Origin: Nostoc sp. 'Peltigera membranacea cyanobiont' 210A
Lineage (GTDB): Bacteria > Cyanobacteriota > Cyanobacteriia > Cyanobacteriales > Nostocaceae
Length of the DNA stretch: 64,000 nucleotides
Assembly (NCBI RefSeq): GCF_002246015.1
Contig: NZ_NOLJ01000001.1
Span: 496,293 to 560,292 of the forward strand
Reading direction: 5' to 3'
The notes under the pieces were generated by a model. That model did no database searches, was not told the origin of the DNA, and worked only from the letters and a program-made list of their open reading frames with translations. Shown here piece by piece: positions 8,181 through 16,974 of the stretch. Within the stretch, counting starts at the first letter, position 1. Each line of letters begins with the position of its first letter. The translations under genes and the position numbers were made by a program.

Positions 8181-8597
8181 TCAACAATCTGTCACCTGTC
8201 CTCTGTTAGATTTTATCTGTGCGCGCTTACTTTTGTGGTCAAGGCGTTTTCTTTGAGAACTGCGAGTTGGTTTAGTGGGTTTGCGTTTTATTGTCACGAC
8301 AACTGCGCTTTGAATGAGTTCTTGAAGTCGTTTCAAGGCTGACTCGCGATTGTTCTCTTGGCTTCGGTGTTCCTGGGCTTTAATTACAACTACTCCTTCT
8401 TGGTTAATGCGTCGATCGTTGAGCTTTAAAAGCTGTTGTTTATAATAATCGGGTAATGATGAAGCCGCAATATCGAAGCGCAAGTGGATCGCGGTAGAAA
8501 CCTTATTTACATTTTGACCTCCTGCTCCTTGCGAGCGAATCGCAGTAATTTCAATCTCAGTCTGTGGGATAATAACTTTGTTGGAAATTTGCAGCAT
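8181..8597 (-). CDS. arfB: Alternative ribosome-rescue factor (ArfB/YaeJ-type peptidyl-tRNA hydrolase)
   Basis: 138 residues with the release-factor catalytic loop RSQGAGGQNVNKV; GGQ is at residues 26-28. The tail is basic (KRKPTKPTRSSQRKRLDHKSKRAQIKSNRG), and in ArfB such a tail enters the empty mRNA channel of stalled ribosomes. It lacks the codon-recognition domains of RF1 and RF2, as expected. It lies 47 bp downstream of the S4-domain gene on the same strand, a plausible two-gene translation-linked unit. Confidence 0.92.
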   Translation of the reverse strand: MLQISNKVIIPQTEIEITAIRSQGAGGQNVNKVSTAIHLRFDIAASSLPDYYKQQLLKLNDRRINQEGVVVIKAQEHRSQENNRESALKRLQELIQSAVVVTIKRKPTKPTRSSQRKRLDHKSKRAQIKSNRGQVTDC

Positions 8598-8644
8598 TAC
8601 TCACAAATAAAAAAAGAAACTTGTAACTTTGAGATCAACTTTCT

Positions 8645-8899
8645 TTACTCGGTTTGTTCGGCTAAATCTATCATTACATCTGGGTCTTCATTGTTGTTCA
8701 AATTCACCTCTAAAGTCTGTCCTTGGATTGTCACTTTATCGCCCGGTACTAGTCGCCGTCCTCGTCGAGTTTCCAGCATCCCATTTACTTGAACATCGCC
8801 ACCTTGAATCATCAGCTTGGCTTGACCTCCTGTTGGCACTATACCCATTAACTTTAAAAATTGATTTAACTTAATTGTGTTGTCTCTAACTTTCTTCAT
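8645..8899 (-). CDS. Small S4 RNA-binding domain protein
   Basis: 84 residues. The S4 fold covers residues ~9-68 (LNQFLKLMGIVPTGGQAK, then GGDVQVNG and VPGDKVTI), with an acidic tail. It resembles the YaaA/RlbA group of stand-alone S4 proteins that bind structured RNA or the ribosome. Probably co-transcribed with arfB. Confidence 0.88.
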   Translation of the reverse strand: MKKVRDNTIKLNQFLKLMGIVPTGGQAKLMIQGGDVQVNGMLETRRGRRLVPGDKVTIQGQTLEVNLNNNEDPDVMIDLAEQTE

Positions 8900-9469
8900 A
8901 GTAAATAAATGTACACAATCTTAATTGTATCGTGGCCTTCTCAAGCTAAAGCGTAAATCTGTTACACCAGATAATCAGCTAAGTACAGCATTTCATTAAT
9001 TCGTAGCAAATTTAATTTGGCAATACCCTGCAATGGCATTGTGTTGGCAAACATTTAACAAAGTCACGCTTTTACGCAAAACTTTACTGAGAAATGTGAA
9101 TTTACAGCAGTTTTCATTTAATTGAACTGTATATAGCGGTTCTCGGTTAAGTGAGGTACAAGAACCCCACCCCCAACCCCCTCCCCGCAAGCAAGGAGGG
9201 GGCTAAGATGTACCTCATGTGATTAGGAAACGCTATATGTTGTAAAAGCAGAACAATGCTGTACCTCTACTGTGTGGTGTATTTACCTGAAAATTGCTAA
9301 TTTTATTAATTGGCTGTAATGGAGCGACGCCGAGTAGCCCGTCGTAGATATCGCTCTAACAAAAACTGTAATACCAGTTATTATCTATAATGTTGATCGA
9401 CAAAACTGCCAGATATGGGCTAAAAACTAGTCTGGAAAGTTCTTTTAATGTGTTCAGGGGACTGGATCT
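8900..9469. repeat. Intergenic region with hairpin repeats
   Basis: Contains a C-rich/G-rich inverted repeat at about 9165-9203 (ACCCCCTCCCCGCAAGCAAG then GAGGGGGCT) of a family seen again at 16089, 54920, 59804 and 60107. The 9246-9290 stretch is a diverged copy of 7811-7853. A short palindromic block GCGACGCCGAGTAGCCCGTC starts near 9323. No credible gene; it holds the promoter region of the helicase at 9470. Confidence 0.6.
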
Positions 9470-12400
9470 ATGATTAAGCTTGGTTTATTGGTACAGTCCC
9501 AGAATAACTCTTTGGGTATCGGAAAAGTTACGGAAATATCTGATACCAATGCGATCGTTGAGTATTTCTGCTCTATAGGCCAACGTCTCCAAAAAACTTT
9601 ACCTTTAAGTTCGCTCTCTGAAGTCAAGCTTGAACCCCAAGCTAGATGCTATATCAAGTTCCCAACTCAGGATAAATGGATAGTGGGCAGAGTTTTTATC
9701 TGGGATGATGATACAGAAATGTATCAAATTGATTTACCAGATAAGAAAACTGCGATCGCATCTGTTGAAGACATTTACGTTCGTTGTAATCTACCAAATA
9801 CAGACCCCATCCAAACTCTGGCGATGAAGGGTCACGAAACGCCCTATTTCCACGACAAAAGATTGGCTTTCGTGAAATCCTTAACTCAGCAACGCGCTGT
9901 GAGTCGCGGGATGACGGGACTGATTTCGGCAAATATTAATCTTTATCCTCACCAAGTTGAAGTAGTGCGGCGGGTACTGGAAGACCCAATTCAACGCTAC
10001 TTGCTAGCAGATGAGGTGGGACTGGGAAAAACCATCGAAGCGGGTGCGATTCTGCGTCAATTTCTTCTCGATGAACCGAAAAAAAATGCGGTGGTATTAG
10101 TTCCGCAATATTTGCTCAAACAATGGCGGACTGAGTTAGAAAACAAGTTTTACATCTCCCATTTTGGCAAACGGGTAGCGGTGCTGGCGGTTGAAGATAT
10201 CCATAAAATCAACCTGAAAGCAAGGATAGGCTGCTTAATTTTAGATGAAGCTCATCACATCGCCGCAATGGCAACCTCTAAGGATGCAACAGTGCGCCAG
10301 CGTTTTCAGACTTGCAAAGAACTTGCTCATAAAAGCGATCGCTTACTTTTATTATCTGCCACTCCGGTTCTCAATCACGAGCAGGATTTTCTGGCCATGT
10401 TGCACTTGCTCGACCCGACAACCTATAAACTGGACGATTTAGCAGGTTTCCGTACCAAAGTTGAAAGCCGTCAGCAAATTGGTAAACTTCTGCTTTCTTT
10501 TAAAGAAGGTGCAGAACCAGAGGTTCTCAAAAGCAACTTGCAGCAATTGCGAAACCTCTTGGCTGAGGATAAGTATTTACTGAAGCTGGCGGATGATTTA
10601 GAAAATTGTTTACAAGCAAATTCTACCGAGCAAGAGCAAATCGTCCAAGCGATTCGCGTCCATGTCAGCGATATCTATCGACTACATCGGCGAATGCTTC
10701 GCAACCGTCGCGCTGCCGTGGAAGACGTGATATTTGACCGCAACTTTACGCCGAAAGAAGAGTATGATTTAGACGAGCGATCGCCTGATATTCACGAACT
10801 CCTCAATCAATGGCGGAGTGTTGCTCCTGCTGAAAAGCAATATCAGCGAGTTTTTCTGCTGTTATTTCTCGCTGCTGGTACTTGGTTAGGGATTTTAGAG
10901 CAGGTAATTACGGCGCGTTTAACTGCGAAACCTCATGCTAAACTCATCCAGGAGTTTAAAGAAGATGATGTTCGCCTATTAACTACAACCCCCAAATTCT
11001 CAGGGGAAGAAGAGATTCTCCAATCCTTACTAAAAATTATTCGTCAACCTCAAGAGGACGGACAACGGACGGAAAATTTGAAAACAGTGCTGCTGAATCA
11101 GCTAGGTACTTATTTCAAAATTCCCGCAAACGTTCGGAAGAATCAAAAGGAATTCATCACCAGGATACAGCAGAGAATTAAAAGACCAATTAGTGGCGAT
11201 ATTCTGCCCAAATTTATTGTATTTACCAGTTTTGTGCAAACTTGTGGCGAAATTGTCCGGTATTTATCTGATACCTTTGGTGCAGAGACAGTAGCCAGCC
11301 ATCAATTTGGAGAATCACCAGACAAAGTTGAGGAAGGCTTAAATCGGTTCAAGAATAACCCCAACTGCTTTATTTTAGTATGCGATCGCTCTGGAGAAGA
11401 AGGACGTAACCTCCAGTTTGCCGATTGGTTAATTCATTTTGACCTTCCTTGGTCGCCTAATCAATTAGAGCAGAGAATTGGTAGACTTGACCGCATTGGC
11501 AGCAAAATTGGCATCCAATCTAGCGCCTTAATTGGCCCCTACTTGGAAGATAGCCCTCACAATGCTTGGTATAAAGTATTAAAAGATGGGTTTGGTATTT
11601 TCCAACAATCAATTGCCAGTCTCCAGTTTTATGTCGATGAGAAACTTGCAGAATTAGAAACAGTTTTGTTTCAATCAGGTGCGGCTGGATTGTTAGAGAT
11701 GGTTTCACCAATTCAAGAGCAAATTGAAGCAGAAATAGCCAAAATTAGCGAACAAAATGCTCTAGATGAAATTGATGCAAACGATGAAATTGCTACCGAG
11801 TATTTTCAAGAGCTAGATAATTACGATGCTCGTCATCTAGAAATGAAACGAGCAATTGAAGGCTGGATTTGCGACGCGCTGGGATTCAGGGGACTGAATA
11901 ACCCCGATTCATCAGAAATGCGACGTTATCAACCGACAACGCGGACATTGGTGCCGATAAATGAGTTACAAAACCGTTTTGCTGAGAGTTACTTAGACCA
12001 ATTTGGTACTTATAATCGCAGAGTAGCAAACCAGAATGATGGTGTTAAACTCTTTCGAGTTGGCGAAGGATTTGTCGAAGCACTCTTGAACTATATCAAC
12101 TGGGATGACCGAGGTGAAGCCTTTGCTCTGTGGCGCACTGATGCATCTTGGGATGCGAAAGAAGGGAAGGAATGGTTCGGTTTTCAATGCAATTATGTAG
12201 TCGAGGCAAATTTAAGAACTGCCAAACAAGTTTTACTAGATAACAAACTAGATAATTCTCAATTCAAAAACTTGCAGCGACGTGTTGATGCTCTATTTCC
12301 ACCAATTATAGAAACTATCTATGTTGATGGTCGCAAGCAGCCAATCCGGGTTGTTGAGGATAAAGCGCTCTTAAGTATTCTACAACGTCCATATAAAGAT

Positions 12401-12781
12401 AAAAACAATAATCAAGGACGAGATTACAATCTGGCAAAAGAGCGCTTAGGAATTATTGACGATTTTGTTGACCCTAGTAAATGGCAAAATTTTTGCTATG
12501 AAATGCGTAACACTTCTGTGGAATTACTTTCAAATCGTCCCGATTTTATTGACTTATGTCAAAGTTGTGCTAAAGTCGCCGAAAAGAAATTAGCCAATAG
12601 AGTAGAACAATTAGGCCTACGTTTAAATCAGCAAAGTTGGGATAATGCATTAGCGGAAGAATTGAAGATAGAAACTGCTTTAAATGCAGCTATTCTAGAG
12701 GGAATTCGCCAGCCGCTTCTGAGACTTGATTCTGTGGGTTTTATTGTGGTATCGGGGCGATCGCTTGTGCAATTTGAGTGA
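9470..12781 (+). CDS. SNF2/RapA-type helicase, DpdE-like
   Basis: 1103-residue superfamily 2 DNA-dependent ATPase. The N-terminal ~130 residues are beta-rich. The helicase core follows: Walker A ADEVGLGKTIEAG near residue 182, DEAHH near 257, LLSATP near 300, and in lobe 2 VCDRSGEEGRNLQFADW and LEQRIGRLDRIGS. A ~350-residue C-terminal region has no motif I know. Layout and the long C-terminus resemble RapA and especially DpdE, the helicase of the Dpd 7-deazaguanine DNA-modification system. No other dpd gene is nearby, so it may act alone in defence or transcription. A strong terminator follows at 12828. Confidence 0.82.
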   Translation: MIKLGLLVQSQNNSLGIGKVTEISDTNAIVEYFCSIGQRLQKTLPLSSLSEVKLEPQARCYIKFPTQDKWIVGRVFIWDDDTEMYQIDLPDKKTAIASVEDIYVRCNLPNTDPIQTLAMKGHETPYFHDKRLAFVKSLTQQRAVSRGMTGLISANINLYPHQVEVVRRVLEDPIQRYLLADEVGLGKTIEAGAILRQFLLDEPKKNAVVLVPQYLLKQWRTELENKFYISHFGKRVAVLAVEDIHKINLKARIGCLILDEAHHIAAMATSKDATVRQRFQTCKELAHKSDRLLLLSATPVLNHEQDFLAMLHLLDPTTYKLDDLAGFRTKVESRQQIGKLLLSFKEGAEPEVLKSNLQQLRNLLAEDKYLLKLADDLENCLQANSTEQEQIVQAIRVHVSDIYRLHRRMLRNRRAAVEDVIFDRNFTPKEEYDLDERSPDIHELLNQWRSVAPAEKQYQRVFLLLFLAAGTWLGILEQVITARLTAKPHAKLIQEFKEDDVRLLTTTPKFSGEEEILQSLLKIIRQPQEDGQRTENLKTVLLNQLGTYFKIPANVRKNQKEFITRIQQRIKRPISGDILPKFIVFTSFVQTCGEIVRYLSDTFGAETVASHQFGESPDKVEEGLNRFKNNPNCFILVCDRSGEEGRNLQFADWLIHFDLPWSPNQLEQRIGRLDRIGSKIGIQSSALIGPYLEDSPHNAWYKVLKDGFGIFQQSIASLQFYVDEKLAELETVLFQSGAAGLLEMVSPIQEQIEAEIAKISEQNALDEIDANDEIATEYFQELDNYDARHLEMKRAIEGWICDALGFRGLNNPDSSEMRRYQPTTRTLVPINELQNRFAESYLDQFGTYNRRVANQNDGVKLFRVGEGFVEALLNYINWDDRGEAFALWRTDASWDAKEGKEWFGFQCNYVVEANLRTAKQVLLDNKLDNSQFKNLQRRVDALFPPIIETIYVDGRKQPIRVVEDKALLSILQRPYKDKNNNQGRDYNLAKERLGIIDDFVDPSKWQNFCYEMRNTSVELLSNRPDFIDLCQSCAKVAEKKLANRVEQLGLRLNQQSWDNALAEELKIETALNAAILEGIRQPLLRLDSVGFIVVSGRSLVQFE

Positions 12782-12827
12782 TATTATGTGCGATTAAATA
12801 GCTTTGGTAATCCTATTTGAAAGCTTG

Positions 12828-12865
12828 AGATCCCCGACTTTTTTAAAAAGTCGGGGATCTTTTTG
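12828..12865 (+). terminator. Rho-independent terminator
   Basis: AGATCCCCGACTTTTT and AAAAAGTCGGGGATCT form a near-perfect stem, followed by TTTTTG. It lies 47 bp after the helicase stop. The same stem (GATCC-CGACTTC / GAAGTCGGGGATC) recurs at 55189-55222, so it is also a dispersed repeat. Confidence 0.85.
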
Positions 12866-12976
12866 TTCCCGTACAAAGTAGGAAAAGTAGGAAAGGTAGG
12901 ATGTTTTACTGTTTTTGTTGATTTTCTTATTGCCTGTTGTTAGCCTGTTATTGAACTGACATTAGGATTATTAGAT

Positions 12977-13255
12977 ATGAAGACAATAGAAATTAAAAAT
13001 TTGCAAGCTCCTGAAATCGAGGAACTTAATGACTTGGAAGCAGCGGCACTAGTAGGGGGCGCGCTCATTAAAGGACAAGTAAAATGGTTTAATGAGTCCA
13101 AAGGATTTGGCTTCATTACACCTGTAGACGGATCTAAAGATGTTTTCGTTAATTTCTCAGCTATTCAGGGCAATGGTTTTAAAACGCTAGCTGAGGGTCA
13201 AAATGTTCAATTTGAGATTCAAGATGGTCAAAAAGGGCCGGGCCGGCTGCTGTAA
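12977..13255 (+). CDS. Double-glycine leader fused to a cold-shock domain; C-terminus frameshifted
   Basis: 92 residues. Residues 1-28 look like a peptidase-C39-type secretion leader ending at Gly27-Gly28, with L-12, E-8 and L-4 conserved relative to the cleavage site ([12 protein letters not shown]). Residues 32-88 are a cold-shock domain: [16 protein letters not shown] (RNP1 core GFGFI) and VFVNFSAI (RNP2, Asn where His is usual). The C-terminus reads GPGRLL instead of the expected GP-x-A-x-NVTA-. The sequence AAVNVTAI followed by a stop lies in another frame just downstream, and a tandem GGCCG GGCCG suggests a 5-bp duplication shifted the frame. An exported or processed nucleic-acid-binding peptide is an inference. 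Confidence 0.75.
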   Translation: MKTIEIKNLQAPEIEELNDLEAAALVGGALIKGQVKWFNESKGFGFITPVDGSKDVFVNFSAIQGNGFKTLAEGQNVQFEIQDGQKGPGRLL

Positions 13256-13295
13256 ATGTTACCGCTATATAGGACTTGAAATAAACACAAGTTTG

Positions 13296-13326
13296 AAATC
13301 CGCTTAGTAACTAAGCGGATTTTCCC
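13296..13326 (+). terminator. Rho-independent terminator
   Basis: AAATCCGCTTAG - TAA - CTAAGCGGATTT, a perfect 12-bp stem with a short T run, 40 bp after the cold-shock gene. Confidence 0.8.
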
Positions 13327-13881
13327 TATACGCAAAAATCTATTCTGACAAGCGATCGTTTAGCCTTAAAACCCACCTAACAGGTAATCGACCACGGGGC
13401 GATCGCAAAATTTTTCGGTCTACTGAACTTCTTTAGTTAAATACTTATAACATCTGTAGGTTGGGTTGAGGAACGAAACCCAACGCTTGATCCTTGTTCA
13501 TGTTGGGTTTCACTGCCGTTCAACCCAACCTACATTGATAAGTTTTATTATAAGTAATCACCCGAACTTGATATTAAGCATTTTTTCCTTCTCTCTGGGT
13601 TCTCTGCGCCTCTGTGGTTCGTTAAAAAATTGATTTCACAAAGGGTTTTAGCCTTAACTGAACCGTATTGATCCATAAGTCACATTTTTCTTAACAATCT
13701 TGAAACGCTTGTTTGATCTGTATCTCGAACACTGAAGTTTCATACTTGACAAATTAGCTATTAGGATTGTCGCTAAAATTAGGTTTTTATTGAGAATGAA
13801 TAAGGTTTAGAAAAAACGCGACTATTAGGCAGGGTGTAGTCGATCGCAGTATCAAATAATTCACAAACAACAGGAGAACCG
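13327..13881. repeat. Intergenic region with two dispersed repeats
   Basis: 13455-13535 is a long inverted repeat beginning TGTAGGTTGGGTTGAGG and ending CAACCCAACCTACA, with an internal copy of the same motif; a relative occurs at 49551-49625. 13585-13626 contains the CTCTGCGCCTCTGTGGTTCG element also found at 15958, 38490 and 44692 (the last two in the other orientation). The rest holds no ORF. AACAGGAG just before 13882 is the ribosome binding site of the next gene. Confidence 0.75.
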
Positions 13882-14685
13882 ATGACTGATAAAAAGGTCG
13901 TGCTAGTAACAGGAGCATCATCTGGATTTGGGCTGTTAACTGCTCAAAAGCTTGCTCAAGAGGGTTACTGGGTTTTCGGTACTAGTCGCAAGGAACATCC
14001 AACTGTACAAGATGTGGAAATGTTGACACTTGATGTTACCTCTGAGTCTTCAGTACAATCCTGTATCAAACAGTTGCTCGCGCGGACTAATCGCATTGAT
14101 TTATTGATTAACAATGCTGGACAAATTCATGCCAGCATGATTGAAGAAACTTCTTTAGAACAAGCCAAGGAGGTTTTTGAAACCAATTTTTGGGGTGTTG
14201 TCCGAGTTAGCAATGCTGTTTTGCCAGTTATGAGACAGCAGCGTAGTGGACATATTATTAATATCAGTTCAGTGGCGGGATTGATTGGCGCACCAGGCCA
14301 AGGTTTTTACAGTGCAAGTAAGTTTGCACTCGAAGGTTATAGTGAAGCATTGAGCGTGGAACTAGACCCTTTCAATATTAAAGTGTCTTTAATTGAGCCT
14401 GGTTACTTTAAGACCAACTTCAACCACGCCATGTTATCACCCACATTGAATTACGCTGATTACGACAATGTACGCGATGTGATTCGCTCAACTGTTAGTC
14501 AAGCAATTGCACAAGGCGACGATCCTGAAAAAGTTGCACAGACGATTCTATCTGCTGCTCGTAGTCGGTTGCCACGATTACGCTATCGTGTTGGCAATGA
14601 GGCACAATGGTTGCCTCGCTTAAAAGCAATATTGCCAGATAACTTATTTCGATTTGGTGCGCGCAAGCGGTTGAATTTACCATAA
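13882..14685 (+). CDS. SDR family oxidoreductase
   Basis: 267-residue short-chain dehydrogenase with TGASSGFG at residues 10-17, NNAG at 77-80, Ser130, Tyr143 and Lys147 (YSASK), and the PG(Y/F) turn after the active site. Preceded by an AGGAG Shine-Dalgarno 8 nt before the ATG. It is a different subgroup from the SDR at 3129-3905 (GTSRKEHP after strand 2 suggests NADP preference). Substrate unknown. It converges with the dus gene, 31 bp apart, with no clear terminator between. Confidence 0.92.
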   Translation: MTDKKVVLVTGASSGFGLLTAQKLAQEGYWVFGTSRKEHPTVQDVEMLTLDVTSESSVQSCIKQLLARTNRIDLLINNAGQIHASMIEETSLEQAKEVFETNFWGVVRVSNAVLPVMRQQRSGHIINISSVAGLIGAPGQGFYSASKFALEGYSEALSVELDPFNIKVSLIEPGYFKTNFNHAMLSPTLNYADYDNVRDVIRSTVSQAIAQGDDPEKVAQTILSAARSRLPRLRYRVGNEAQWLPRLKAILPDNLFRFGARKRLNLP

Positions 14686-14716
14686 ATCATAGCCAAATCT
14701 TCTACAACGCTCGATA

Positions 14717-15736
14717 TTACACGCTCAAGGAAGGTGCTAGAGCTAAAGTTTTCGTCAGATCGGTAAGAAGAACGCGATCGCAAAGGTTAAACAGTTCTGC
14801 CTCAGTAGAAGTATGTCGCATCAACCGTAAAAAATGACCTTCAGTGTCAACACTCAGGGCAATGTAGTTGAGGAACATTTTTAGGTAGCCTACACGCGAT
14901 CGCTCTGGCATAGTTGCCGCTGTGGGGGTTTGCCATAAACGATCAATATAGTTGCGTACCTCCGCTAAAGGAACGGGCGCGATCGGTTCTCTTCGCAAAG
15001 CTTGCCGAATTTGATTAAAAAGCCAAGGATTCCCAATCGCCCAGCGTCCCACCATCACACCCGCCGCGCCTGTTTGAGAAAGCACTTCAACAGCAGTTGT
15101 CGCCGAGTTGATATTACCATTGGCAAGCACTGGACAATGGACTCGTCTAACCGCTTCAGCAATTAAATCATATTTCACTGCCCCGTGGTACATATCTTTT
15201 ACCGTGCGACCATGCAAACTCAGCAAATCAATGCTGTGGCGATTGATGATATCTAGAATTTTGTAAAAATTATCTGTATTTTCAAAGCCTACGCGCATCT
15301 TGACGGTTAAAGGTCGATCGTTGACTGCTTGTCGCAGTTCTCCCAAAATCCGATCCACTTTTTCTGGTAAGAGCAGCAATCCACCCCCAACATTTTTGCG
15401 ATAGATTCTAGGTGCTGGACAGCCCATGTTCAAGTCAACTCCAGCGATATTATAGTTGCAGAGTTCCTTTGCTGTTCTTACTAAATCTGGAATGCTTTCG
15501 CCAATCATTTGAGCAAAAACGGGGCGACCGGTATCGTTTTCGGTGATTGCTGCCAGAATGCTACGATTGAGCCGTGAGGTATCATTGACGCGGAAATATT
15601 CGGTGAAAAAGTAGTCAGGGCTGCCGTAGTGGGCAATGACCTTCATAAACCAGAGGTTTGTCACATCCTGCATGGGCGCAAGAGCGGTGAGGGGTAGGTG
15701 TGGATAGAACGATTGGGGGAGCGATACCTGGGGCAT
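14717..15736 (-). CDS. dus: tRNA-dihydrouridine synthase
   Basis: 339-residue FMN-dependent enzyme that reduces uridine to dihydrouridine in tRNA. The TIM-barrel opening APMQDVT is at 20-26. The catalytic loop NMGCPAPRI has Cys106. VKMRVGF, LHGRT (phosphate and FMN binding), ANGNI and GVMVGRWAIGNPWLF follow, then a helical C-terminal domain. DusA, DusB or DusC subtype is not assigned. Confidence 0.92.
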   Translation of the reverse strand: MPQVSLPQSFYPHLPLTALAPMQDVTNLWFMKVIAHYGSPDYFFTEYFRVNDTSRLNRSILAAITENDTGRPVFAQMIGESIPDLVRTAKELCNYNIAGVDLNMGCPAPRIYRKNVGGGLLLLPEKVDRILGELRQAVNDRPLTVKMRVGFENTDNFYKILDIINRHSIDLLSLHGRTVKDMYHGAVKYDLIAEAVRRVHCPVLANGNINSATTAVEVLSQTGAAGVMVGRWAIGNPWLFNQIRQALRREPIAPVPLAEVRNYIDRLWQTPTAATMPERSRVGYLKMFLNYIALSVDTEGHFLRLMRHTSTEAELFNLCDRVLLTDLTKTLALAPSLSV

Positions 15737-16222
15737 AAAGATGAAGAGCGATCGACAAAGCTCACTGTTAAGTTATAAATAGCTAGACGTAAATCAATTA
15801 AAGTTTGTAGTGTACCCCTTCGGGGAAGCAAGCTACGCATAGCGTCTCGTAGAAAGGACTTTAGTCCTAATTATCGTTGCTTTGAGCGATGAATCGCTCA
15901 TTACAAACTATAACTTTATTAGTCAATACGCTTGGGTTAAGCATTTTTTCTTCTCTCTGTTCCCTCTGCGCCTCTGCGGTTCGTTAAAAAATTTGACTTT
16001 TATAAAGAGTTTTAGCCTTAACTGAACTCTATTGGTTTATTAGTAATCTTATTCAACAATAGACCTCTTGCACAAATACAAAATTTGCCCTCATCCCCCA
16101 ACCCCTTCTCCCAAAAATGGGAGAAGGGGAGCCAATTTAAAAGTCCCTCTCCCAAAAATGGGAGAGGGATTTAGGGTGAGGGCTTTTGATTCATGCAAGA
16201 AGTCTAATCTTTTTGATCACAA
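15737..16222. repeat. Intergenic repeats
   Basis: 15825-15880 has palindromic pieces (CCCCTTCGGGG, AGCGTCTCGTAG, GGACTTTAGTCC). 15958-15990 is the CTCTGCGCCTCTGCGGTTCG element. 16089-16185 is a long inverted repeat (GCCCTCATCCCCCAACCCCT at the left, GGGTGAGGGC at the right) with two internal hairpins CTCCCAAAAATGGGAGA. No ORF. Confidence 0.75.
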
Positions 16223-16971
16223 CTAACTAATACCACAAGCTGCTAATTTTACAGCTAAAGCATCGGGGTAGCGCCACGGTTGAGAACCACCAATCCAAAT
16301 ACGTGAGGGTAAATGACCGATTGGTGCTTTGAGACTAAAATTGAATTCTGAATTTGCATAACTATAATTGTATATATGCCAACCAACTTGATGACAAAAA
16401 ATTCCATAGTCGCTATTCACGTTTTTGTAAATAAGTCTCTGTACGCTAAAACCAAAGCGTTTATGACTGTAATTCACCCATAAAAGGTCAATGGTCTGCA
16501 AATCTTCACAGGGAAGTTTCTCAAAATCGCTACTAAATATATAGCTACCTCTAGGCTTTGCTAGTGCTTGACATATTAGTTCCCAAGTTTCTCGATCTGC
16601 TAATTCCCATTTTCCTTTTGCTAATAAATCACGCAAATGCGTATAATCAATAATAGTTACTGTACGATAATTAGAAATATTTAGCAATTTCTTTGGTTGT
16701 TGCTCCAGTGTCTGTAAAACTTCTGTTGCCGATTGGAAGCGTTGCGAAATCGCATTTTGTAAAAGTTTATCTAAGATTTCACAGAGGTGAACGCTAACAG
16801 TATTGTTTGCTAGTAAATGTTCTTGCCATACCCAGCGATCGCTAGCAATATCAAACAAATCAAAGGGAGAAACATCGGTAAGCAAGTAAATACATGTTAC
16901 ACCCAAGCTGTAAAGATCGCTGGCTGGTAATGCCTTTCCTCGCATTTGTTCGGGAGCGACATATTCTGGAC
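16223..16971 (-). pseudogene. C-terminal half of disrupted Ser/Thr kinase with GUN4 domain
   Basis: This is the 3' part of the gene whose 5' part is at 19582-20183. It resumes at SPEYVAPEQ (kinase activation segment), continues through DLYSLGVTCIYLLT, and ends with a GUN4 domain of ~140 residues (DYTHLRDLLAKGKWELAD, TIDLLWVNYSHKRFGFSVQ). GUN4 domains bind tetrapyrroles such as Mg-protoporphyrin, so the intact protein may have coupled porphyrin state to phosphorylation. Removing the two insertion sequences and one TA gives an uninterrupted frame of exactly 451 codons, so the break is recent and clean. Confidence 0.92.
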
Positions 16972-16974
16972 TAA

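Noticed and set aside
16089..16185. Possible RNA gene in long inverted repeat
   Set aside because: Same G/C-rich dispersed family occurs at 9165, 59804 and 60107 in unrelated places; treated as repeat.
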